Below are positions 25,501 to 37,500 of a DNA stretch of 64,000 nucleotides, piece after piece. Below the pieces are notes generated by a model. The model was not told the origin of the DNA. It did no database searches and saw only the letters and a list, made by a program, of their open reading frames with translations. Every line of letters starts with the position of its first letter. Within the stretch, counting starts at the first letter, position 1. This DNA is from Undaria pinnatifida (lineage: Eukaryota > Sar > Phaeophyceae > Laminariales > Alariaceae): assembly GCA_012845835.1 (NCBI GenBank), contig JABAKD010000001.1, forward strand, positions 947,501-1,011,500, given 5' to 3'. The translations under genes were made by a program, and so were the position numbers.

Positions 25501-28500
25501 GCGGCAATAGTAACAGTAACGGGAACAGTAACGGTAAGGTAACGGTAACAGTAACAGCAACAGTAACAGCAACTGTAACAGTAACAGCAACAGCCAGAAT
25601 CACAGCAAAAGTAACAGTAGCGGTGACGGTAAGCCTCTTAGGAAGGAAAAGTGGGAAATGATTGGCTTAGAGTGACAGAAGATATATTGCGGCACATGAG
25701 CCTTGCCCATCCGGCCATGGTGAGGACCCGGTCTTGCCGGTGGTCTATTAAGAGTGGTTACCCTCGAATGCTACGACCATTAACAGGGTTAGTCCTAGAG
25801 CTCAAATCCGACGTGGGTCGGACTTCTGAGATTATGTGCAAAAAAAAAATAAAAATGAATCAACTGCTGAGAGCGCCTAGCAGCGGGGGCAGGCGCAATT
25901 CGACGCGAGTTGACGAGGGAGGCTCACGTCTTCTCACGAAAAAAATGAAGGCGTGTACTGTACCGTAGTCGGGAGGGGGGCGAAGAGCCTGCGTAGTATT
26001 CCCAGATTTGAGTTACGTCTAGGGAGGGGAAAAGATCAAGAAAAAGTGCGAAGATAACTGACGGGATGAGGGAAAAAAAAAAAAAAAACGCAATTAAAGC
26101 CTGTGTATCATATGAAATATACGCGACCGGACATATCTATGCATGTTTCTTTTTCTTCATCCCATTTATTATTTTCGCATTGCTCTCGCGTTCCCTCCCA
26201 GTAGTAACTCAGATCCGGGGTCACAGAGCGGGCCCTTCTCCCCCCTCCCCACTACGGTACGTGCCTTCATTTTTATCACGAGAAGAATTCAGCACAATGC
26301 GGGAATACATGAATAACGGGCAGACGACAGAAAGCGGTATACCGCAACCATTCCGCGCCACCGTGCGGTACAGCGGAATACACCTAGGTTTTTGACCCCG
26401 ATCCGCGACGCTGATGGGTCAACTCTGCCTCATACCGGTTTTTTTACACCAACTCCTTGCGGTACATCGTACCGCGGCTTTTCAGCTCGGCCGTCACCGC
26501 TTTCTGACGTGACCCACACCGCTTTCTGTCGGAAAATATACCATGGCTCGGTTCTTAATTCTTCTTATTTTTCTGTGGGGCATCGATTCCATGGACGTAC
26601 ATACGTGATTGCGTGCGTCTCGATTCTGTCACGTACGCATTATCATACCTTGCGTTAAAATCTTGCGTCGTACGTACGCAACTCTCGGGTCTGCTGGCGT
26701 GAAATCTTGCGTCGTACGTACACGACTCGCGGGTCTGCTGGCGTGCCTCGTGCGCGAGCCTGTAAATTGTGTTACCCACGTCTACGCGCGCTGTCTCTCT
26801 CACTCTCAAAATCTTCTTCGGGACGTACGTATGCGGACAATATTACCGTAGACGTGTACCAGGGGGTCTGATATATGTCCGCACTGGCAACTTGCTACGA
26901 CAAGGCCTGGTGTATAGTCCGCGGCTACGTGTTATGCGATCGTCTCCGCTACAGCAGTAGCACCACACATGACGATCACCCCACACGCACAAGCATACCA
27001 GTACGCGTAACTTGCAACACGTACTCGTAGGCATGAAATTTTTACATGCTCCGCGTGAGGCACAAAAGCACGCACGAGGCACGCCAGCAGACCCGAGAGT
27101 CGCGTACGTACAACGCAAGATTTTAACGCAAGGTACCTCTATTAATTTGGAGGATAATGTGTACGTGACAGAACCGAGACACACGCGCTCACTCACGTAT
27201 GCACGTCCATGGAATCGATGTCCCACAGAAAAATAAGAAGAATAAGAGCCGAGCCATGGTATATTTTCCGACAGAAAGCGGTGTGGGTCACGTCAGAAAG
27301 CGGTGACGGCCGAGCTGAAAAGCCGCGGTACGATGTACCGCAAGGAGTTGGTGTAAAAAAACCGGTATGAGGCAGAGTTGACCCATCAGCGTCGCGGATC
27401 GGGGTAAAAAACCGAGGTGTATTCTGCTGTACCGCACGGTGGCGCGGAATGGTTGCGGTGTACCGCTTTCTGTCGTCTGCCCATAAATAAACGAAGTCGC
27501 CTCTAAATAATGAAGACATCATCCATTAGTTGACAATTGTCGGTCGAACAAAGAGGTGGAGAAACAGACAACACAAGCTGTCGGACCAGGCGTTTAATTG
27601 CACGTATGTACGTGCAAGGTTTTCAGATTAGCACGTAAACTCAATACTGCCCCTGCCGACCTCGAGAGCAGACCTCGAGCCCCCCAAAGGATTGGGTTGG
27701 GGGTTGGGGTTAGGGTTGGTTAGGGTTAGGGTTAGGGTTAGGTCTGGGGTCGGGCTGGTCTAGGCACCGCAACCGTCGTTTTGTGCGAACCTGCACATAG
27801 GGGACCGCCATACATAAATCGCTATTGAATTCACGTGCAGATCTAAAAAACCTTGCACGTAGGTGCAACTTCGCGAGGGCTGCCTACAAGCGCGATCTGA
27901 GAATCACGCACAGCTTGCAAAGACGAGTTGTGTGGGAGTTGCCAGGTAACACCGCAACGATAAAAGCAGCAAGACGTGCTGAACTAGCAAGCCGTAAGTG
28001 ATTAAAGACAAGGCATTAATAAAATATTACGCGTGGACGCACCGGTCTCCTGTCACCTTGCCGACTTGTCGGCATACATGCCTAGTACAGTACAGTAGCC
28101 GATTTAAGAGCCGCTCGGAACAAGCCAGTCTTACCGCTCCTAACCCCTTTAGCACCGCACTCCCGAAATGGGGACAAACACTTGGAGTTAGAACGGGATA
28201 ATTTCAGAAGTTGGCAATGGATTAACTGGGTGCCGCTCTTACCGCACATCAGGTATCAAACGCCAGGTACTCCATGATACAGGCGTCACAATCATATAGT
28301 TTTCAGTGTAGGCGCCGCAAGGGGTGACAGGTGGTAGGCCGATTAGACCGTTTTTTATCAAGATTTATGCGGACGCTCTCAAATCGGGCACCTTATGTAT
28401 CATGTCGGTATTAGAAGGAAAAAAAAAAAAACTGAACTTTACAGCGCTCTTCACGGGAAAAGTCCAACCCCGCGGGTCGCGTCGAGTCGTGTCGGTTGAC

Positions 28501-31500
28501 TCGTGAGATTTTAAGAACATCCTGACCCGGCCCGACCCGACCCGTGAGACTTCAAACATCCTGACTCGACCCGACCCGACCAGCCGGGCCTAACCCGTGA
28601 CATTTGAAAAACCTCTTGACCCGACCCCACCTGATCCGACCCGACCCGACCCGACCTCACACGCTAGACTCAAGCGACCCGTGATATGCAGGTCACGTCG
28701 CGGGTCGGGTCACATGACCCGCGACATTTTTTCGCCCGACACACGGGTCCGACCCGCGGATCCGACCCGCGGATCCGACTCGCGGATCCGACCCGCGGGT
28801 CGCCAGTTTGGAAACGATATATATATATATATATATTAGTACCCCTCAGTGATGTGGCCCGAGTTCGATGGGTATGGACGGACTTTGATATGAATGCATG
28901 AATCTGGCGGCGTTTCTAACGAGCGAATATGATTTGTTTTTTCTTTAATGAGGATCGGCACCAGAGAGGCCCTCGCGCAGGAAAGAGTAAGCTTTCACAG
29001 TGTTGGACCCGCGGATCAGACGTGTGCGTCCAATCCACGGGTCAGAACAAAACAACTCGCCGTCAAAGCGGCCCGACCCGTAACGCGACCCGTCACTCGC
29101 GGGCCATGACCCGACCCGAACCGTGAGTTTTAAAAACCTCCCGACCCGACCTGACCGGACCCGTGAGATTTAAAAACCTCTTGGCCCGATCCCACCCGTG
29201 AGATTTCACAACCTCTTAACCCGACCCGACTCGACCCGTGAAATTTTAAAACATTTTAACCCGATCCGAACCGACCCGAACCGACCCAACCCGTGAGATT
29301 TCGAAAACCTGATGACTCGACCTGCGGGTCGAGTCATGATCCGTGAAAAGCCCCGGACATTTTTGGAATCGAGATCAAAATGGTAATTTTTCCAAAGATC
29401 GACCAAAAGATAAACATCGTTTTTTTTCGCCGATCTTTTATCTTCAACGAATCAATAGCCATCGATTTCCGAGACGATCGTACTTTCGCGACACAACATA
29501 TCCAATAGTGCCAGGTTAAAGATTAAACACCTTCGGGTAAACACGTACATAAATTACGTGACCATGCCGGCACAGGAGTATGAGGACATGGCATTTAGTA
29601 TTTAGCATTGGACGTCGTATCAGAACTTCCGATAAATCGGATATCGTATCGGTTATGAAATCGGAAAATGACGTGTCCCGATACCCGATAAAAACGGCGT
29701 GGTGCTCGAGGGGACGGGACGCTTCCCTAAGGTCCCCTCCCCCCGTGATGAGAGTGTCCAAGGCGAGAAATTCGGCGTGAGGTACCAGAAAAAAAAAAAA
29801 AAAAAAAAGACTCCACGGCAGTACTAGGACCTGTGTTTCCGTAGTATTTGGTACCTGGTTTATGTCACATCAACATGTTACCCTGTGTGTGTTTTTCATA
29901 TTAAACTGATACTTGAACCCATCTGCATCCAGCAAAACCTGCGTCCGTGCCGATGCTTCCCAAATAGACGAACTCTACTGTGGTCACAACCTACGAGGCA
30001 GAGAAACGCATGGCAAACACAGCAAGGTGATTTAGCCATGTCATGCCAACCGCAATGAACACGCGGTCAAAAAAAAGATGAAAGCGAGCACAACAGAGCA
30101 TTTGCAACAAATAGAAAAAAAGGAAAACAGGGATATGATGAGGAAGACCTACTGCGCCCAATGCCCATTACCGGTCGCACGTCAGCGAAAAAGCGGTATA
30201 TTTCTTGGCCAGTCACCATAGCTGCTACTTGGTATCTAGTACCTAGAAGTCGCCATCGTAGAGCTCTCGTACTCTATACACACAGCAGCAGCGGTCGTGG
30301 CCTGCAGTTATGCTTCGCTTATCGGTTATCGTATAGGTTTCGGGTCATATTACTATCCGATTCGACTCCACACATATCGGACTATTTACCGGTTGTAAGG
30401 TTTTCAAGGCTCATATCGCATCGGAAACGATGACTGTTCCGATATCCAACACTAACGATATTATACCGTAAATGAAGGAGGATATGTTGGTCTTTGGAAT
30501 GAAATTCGAAGGGTGGCGGAAGGCTGCTCAGAAGGCCGGTAGATGGTTTCGACGGGTAGAGGAGGGAGCCGAGTTATTCATGCGGAAATGGCATGAGGCG
30601 GAGAGACGCAGAGCTGCAGAGCGACATGCAAAGGCCGCGGCAGCGCCGTCCACCGTCGGCATCTCTAAACGGCCGGGGGGAGGGGGGGGGGGGGGGGGCG
30701 TCCTGCCCAAGAGACTCAAGTCTGGGTCTGGCCATCATCGTCTTGAAATTTGGGGGGCTTCCAATGGTCGTCACAAGTTAGCGTAAGGCCGCCCTGACTT
30801 CTTCGCCTGGTTGCGAGTTGCGTTCTCTCCCCGGTGCCATTGATGCACTTGATACCCTCTTTGAGCCCAAGGTCGTCTTTAGTCAGTTCCAAGGGTTTAC
30901 TGGTACGACGTTTTTTCTCTTTTCCTTTCCTTACTTCCTCTCCTTGTCCTGTCTTTTCTTGCTTTCCTTGTGTTTTCTTTTCTTTCTTTCCCTTTGTCTC
31001 CTTTCCTTCTCTTTGTTTCTTTTTTTCCAATTGACTTGAGTTTGACGTGCGTATGCGTAGTGATAGGTACTACGGGTAATATATACTCCGTATTATAAAA
31101 AATGAAAATACACTCAATATATATGTGGTAGTCTTTTCCTGGATGGCAAGCCGTATAGTCGGTTTTCCAGGCGCGAGTAGTGAGAAGTATGCACCAACAC
31201 GAGTATGGTACGAGTATGGACCTGGCACATCGTAGGCTGACTCCTGATTTCACTTTGTTTATGTTTCTGGCGGAGGCATGAATTGCGTCAGCTGTGATAT
31301 ATGAATGTACCACCTTCGGTTTGGTTGTGTTTTTCTTCCCCTGGGGTATTCCTCAGCTCCAGAGTGACTGGAGCTTGTCCTGTGACCACGGACTTGATTA
31401 TGCGAGTTAATGAGAGAACGACAACAACAACAACAACCCTACGTAACTTATATTCGTATATATACGTATCGGCACGTATTTGGTGAGGTGCTGCACTGCA

Positions 31501-34500
31501 TGTTCGGCAACGTGTCAACATCGACGATGGCAGATGACAGTCAACAAGACGGCACGGGCTGGGGGCTTGGAGCCATGCAGTTCACGAGGCAGTTACAGCA
31601 GTTACCGTGATGTGTATATACATGCTCTGCGGAGATACTGGTACCTGGTATAATAGAACCTGGCAGCGGGTACAATCGTGGTCCTACTCCAATGCGATCG
31701 CTTCGAGTGCGGGTCCCACTTGAGCGCGGTGAAAAAATCATGTCACCCCTTCATCACACTTTGGAGAGGCTGCCGCAACTCTATGGGACCGGTTCCACTT
31801 TAGCGCGGCAAACCGCACTAAAGCGACCTTCACGCCTCCATATCACTACGTACACAACAGCAGCAGCACACAGGAGTCCGGACAGCAGGTTTTCAGCTGG
31901 CTGTAACCTCGCCGCAGGACCAGTGCAACCACCCAAAAAGGCATGTGCAGCAGGGGAACGGTGCCATATTCAAGAGTTCACGCCAAAGTTCCCTGGCGGC
32001 CACAAGAGTCGGGAAGGATGCGGCGGCCGCCTTCACCGTACTTACTGGACGAGCGCAACTTGATGACGGGGAACATTATCGACTCAATCGTAGAGAAGGG
32101 CAATCATTCTGATAGCCAGAGCGAGGTCAACGATGATAAGAGTGGGGGGGTCGGGGACATCGCTGCGTCCCTGTCTTACGAGCACGTTTCGCGGCAATTC
32201 GGTCCCCTCCCAAGGGTTTCGCGGAGTTGTGTACTTATGAGGAGGCCGCATACCATCTGCAGAAGGCCAGGATGTCATTCGTCAAAGCCTAAGCTTCCAG
32301 ACCAGCGCGGCAGGCAGACGTTCGGCAGTTCTGGAGCGCGCTGAAAATAATTTAGGGTCGTTCCTAACGAAGCAATTGTTTCGGTTGTCACCGAAAGTTT
32401 CGGTATTTCCCGAAATTATTTCGGGAAAACCTAAAAAATTCACTCCCGGAAAAACTGGCCTTCAGGTTTTTCAGTTTTATTAGGGAAAAACAATTTTTAG
32501 GTACTAGGGTGTAGAGGATCGGGCAGGTGCACAGCTCGAGCTGTGCCACCACTCGCGAACGCAGAGACTGAGCAGGGTCGTTCCCAAGGTCATTGGCAGG
32601 CCATGGCTGATCGCAGAAGGCGCAGTGAGCTTCTGAGCTCTCGTTGTCGAGTTGACAAAGCGACCGCACCGAGGCGGCCGACCGAACGAGATCGCTGACG
32701 GCAGTAGCGGAGACTTTTGTCACGTTGGGCGTTGTAGCGCGACAAGTTGGTGATGGATTTCACTCCCCGAGGCACCGACAACTGCCTACGTGTAAGGCCG
32801 ACTCCAGTGGGACCACCACGTGGGTGTCTTCCGCGAGCGTTGCTGCGGTAATGGCGGTTCTGTGCCGGGTGGGTGATTGTTTTGCGAGCCAACTGAGGCT
32901 CGTACTCGTGAAAATTGAACCCTCGCAGATTTCGGTAAAATGCCGAAATTTCACCAAAAACTGAATTACTGTACGTATCGTTGAGACCGACCCTTAGCCA
33001 GCAAGCTGTAGCGCAGTAAGGAACATGGTATCGTATATACGTAAAGCAATGATGCGTATAATCCTCCTATTAATACTAGTACAAGGTATCGAAGGCGCCG
33101 TGCGTGAGGGACGTAATCATGCGGGTTTGGCAGCCGAGCGCTGTCAACCACCTGTGCAGACTGCTGAGGTACTGTACAGCAAAGAACACGTCAACAAAAC
33201 AATAAGCAACCCAACATTCTTCAATTATGCTGGTGTATATAGCAGTAGCAGTGCATCGTACACGGGGGCTTGGTGGCGCCTATCACTTCATCATGACTGC
33301 TTAAAAAAGCTTTCAAACACGTTAGTGCGGCCGGCGCGCTATGCAGGGTTGCTTGCAATTTAATGTTCCCCAATATATCCTAGTTGAGTGCGGTACTGCA
33401 CTAAAGTGGGACGCCATTTGTTGCTGTACGACACTCAACCGGATGGGTGCGGGCTCCCGCTCAAATGCGCTTATATTCGCCTGGAGACCCACCGCACTCA
33501 CTATGTCGGATCATGACCGTACGGCACTAAGATATCAGTTTATGCGTATCAATAACAGACACAGACAACATTCTACAAGTATATACGTACTTGTATGTAG
33601 TCTACGCATATATACGTATTCTATAGTACGTGTAATATCCAATATCGTACCGGCATCACGGATACTGTGAAAATTAAAATACTCTCCAGCTGTGAGATCG
33701 AATATTTTGTCGAAACTCATCTTTGCAAGCTGTGTGTGATACTCCGATCGCGCGTAGTACGGGTTGTGTGTTCTCATTAAAGATGTAGGCCGGCGACTCC
33801 CCTTGCAACTACAGTGTAGCTATCAGGGTCAAAAGGGTGATGTTAGGCAGTCTGTGCGCGGAAACTATAAAACCCGTTTCTGAGGGGGACAAAATCTGAC
33901 AGCTGTGGAAGGAAATGCATCAGATCATCAAGGGAATCCTGTAAGTCGAATATCCGGTGAGGGGAGGGCGGAGTTTTTAAGGACGTGGGGGCCTGATTTT
34001 GATCAAAAGGGGGGCGGGAGGGGGGGAGGGGGGGAAGGGGACGGGTGGGTATCGGGGGGCTGAAAAAAAAATGGGTATGTACACTCGTACTCGTACCCGT
34101 TGGCAAGTTCTCCCCTATTCTCCCCGGGTAAGAACCCGGGTAAACCGGGGTAGAAACGCCGGCAGGTTATACAGCGTACCCGGTCGCCCCGGTGGCGTAT
34201 CAGGTTATCCTCGAGCCTGGTATAGGTCAGCTCCGTGAGTTCGAGTCCCCCCGATGGCATACTCGTATACATTCGTGGGGACTTTTTCTTGTGCACAACT
34301 TGACTTGCGGAAAGCGCGAGAGCGTGAGTTAGCAACACTCGATGAAAAGTCGACGAACAGTGGGATTGCTGAACCCTATGAGCGATAAACATTGAAGGGA
34401 AGAACCGGGGAAAAAAAAAAGGGACGACACCTGTGACCACGCCTTGTCCAGAAGCTGGAAAGTAGAAGTGTGAGGGGGGTGGGGGAGGAGGGGTGCTCAA

Positions 34501-37500
34501 TTTGTGCATGGCCGTAGTCGTATGCCCATAGACCCTCGCATCCCTACTATGCCGGGACGGAGCATGTCGGATTTTCACCCAACCAGGCAGACATTGCTTG
34601 CACCAAGTGCGAAGCGCCGTGAGGTGTTCGGCGAGTCGCATGAAGGGTGAACTGCATCCTTCGAAGAACCGCTCGTAAGACGGACTTCGGCACCTTGTGC
34701 CTACTTTCTTGCTTATGGATGACAGGGCTAATGAGTTACTTCGTTTTTGGTGTGGCCACTCCAGAGACAGCAATGGGTATTACTACGTAACTGCCTCGTG
34801 GGTACCTTACCATATTCACACTACATTATACGATCATTCCCTTGTGCGGAGTAAGGGTTCTCCACCCCGCACAATATGATCTAACTCGATAACCATCATA
34901 GTGACCGCCGAAAAAAAAAAAAAGGCACCCTGATTGTCTAGCTCACGCAGTGACTGGCATGTTTTACAGCGTCGTTGCCAACCAACGCCAACCTCAATAT
35001 ACATATAATGTTTGACAGCGTCGGTGCCAACCGAGCCCAACAATTATATATATATCTATTTCAAGGGGGGGGTAGTGTGTGAGGGGGGAGGGGCAGAGTA
35101 GTGGTCTCCGAACAAGGCGGTGGCGTGCGAGACTCTATCACAACCTTATTGGGGCCAACCGCCTTACTCGCTAACAGGGCGGACAGCGCATTAACAGGCT
35201 GGGGGTGTCTGTACAGATGTGGAGGCCTCAACAGCTCCCAACAGGGCGGTAGACCAATCTGTTGAGAGACCGGCCGTGATTAGGGGTAAAAGGTCATCCG
35301 CGCCATTTCTACTTATTACTAGTGTCATAAGAGTAGGACTATATTACTAGGCATGTTTTGTACTACTCCGAATGCTATACACGACTTACTTCGTATTAAC
35401 GGTTAGTACTTGACGTCCGCCGAGGTCGGTCGCCACGCCCCCAGGAGGGACACAGCCTAACGGCGAAAGCGATGCGGGAAACAAGGATAAACGCCCGAAC
35501 AGGTAGGGTGGACCGTAACTGGACCAAGTCCGGCGGGAGGCTGTTCCCGCATGGCCGGGGGTTTGGCTAATGGGGGAGCTTGCGCAAGTGCCACACTAGC
35601 CGGGAGGATGACGTTCCGGGTGCCTAACTACACCGCACCTGATCCCCAGGGATCAAGTCGGGTCGACATAACTCACGCACCCGTATAGAACGGTAGCCGG
35701 CGCTGCTGGAGTAGTAGCGGTGACCGCCGGTAGAGAGAGCTCGCGCTGTCGCTACGAACCCCGGGAACTGACGCCAGCTACCGCTGGGTTGCGAATGCAA
35801 TTGAGTTAAATTGACACACGACATGTACGAAACTACGTGGAACGCAGAAGTGTGCTTTATTTTTCCCCATCCGCCGGACAACAAAAAAAACACGCCGGAA
35901 TAATACATAGGGGCACAGGCGTTGTTCTCCAGGCTCAAGACAGGGTTTTGGGCGACAGGGGCAAAACGGTCTAATCCAGTTTTTTTTCCGTGACGAGCGG
36001 ATGTACCTTCTGTTATTTACCTCCCAAAAGGTCTTAATCCGGATGGTGTTAAAAGTGTGTACCTGGTACACAACTGATGTGTCCGGGAGTTGTACGTACT
36101 CTGACTCGAAATACAATTACGTATCGTACGTATCAATCAGCCTGTATCAATACGTACAGAGCAGCACAGCATACGCATTAGAACACACCACATCCACAAG
36201 CAACACTCTTCTATTTATTAGCCTAAATAATTAGTGCCGCCGGCATTTCTCGCACGCACGTATTTCATACGTATAACACTCCCTTGATATTCTCATGCGA
36301 TAACACGATGAATGCAGATACCTCATACCAATATCTAATATGCCAAATCGGTTCAAGTCGTGAACATTTATTTTTAATTTTGCTCATCCCGTCTATCATT
36401 TTTCGCACGTTTTCTTTCTCTTTCTCCCTCCCTAGGCGTAAATCAGATCCAGGGTCACTCAACAGGTTCTTCTCCCCCCCCACTCCCCACTAAGGTACGT
36501 GCCTTCATGTTATCGCGAGAGGACTTCAGTCCTATCTTCCCTCGTCGACTCGCATCGAATGGCGCCTACCCGCGCTGCAAGGCGCTCTCAGAAGTCGATT
36601 CCTTCGTTTTTTTTATTTGCTTGTTTGCAAATAAACTCAAAAGTTCGACCCACGTGAGATTCGAACCCCAGCGCCAACTCTAGTATTCGAGGGTAACTAG
36701 TGCCAGGTACACAGCACTGCTGCTGTAGACCACCGGGGCGACCGGCTTTATAATCGTAGTACCAATAATACGATAGATACAGCATCATACCAGGCATGAT
36801 ACCATGCGTAGCCATGTAAACATGCGATACCAGGTATTTAGGATAACTGAGAGCGTGATACGCGTTACCGGTCCCAGTTCGCGAACGGTACCGTATAATA
36901 TCCCCTCACCGGTCATGTGATACGACTACAGGATATGCATATTAAACTGGTCATTCCACAGCCGTCAGATGTTGTCCCCCTCAAAAACTGGTTATATAGT
37001 TTCCGTGCACGATTGATTGACATCACCCTGTCGACGCTGGTACACGCTAGTCGTAAGGAGGACACACATCCAATAGTACGCGCGATCAGAGCATCACGCA
37101 CACAACTTGCAAAGATGAGTGTCGACGAAATCTTCGATCTCACAGCTAGAGTGTATTTTAAGGTTTTCTTAACAATATACGACGGCGGTGCATGTATGTA
37201 TATATTGTGCATCTGTGTATGTGTTTATGTGCGTAGATCATCCGGGACGTTGTATAGCACACCCCTGGAGTTCACCACCCGGGGTGATAAAATATAGCCA
37301 ATCCCAAAACAACCAGAACAACCACGTGATTTATCACCCGGGTAAATTATTGAAATAATACCAGCCTGCAGTGTCATACCCAGCTGTCAGTCCTCAAAAT
37401 TAGTAAGTCACCCCCCCCCAAGATACACCAAGTAGGTGCTTATGCAAGACGGGCAGACAGACGGGCAAGCACCAAACTTCTTTCCGGTCGTTTGCGGTCC

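Noticed and set aside
28819-28838. (AT)n tract as a promoter TATA box
   Set aside because: Simple dinucleotide run at the end of a GGGTC satellite, with no gene start nearby.
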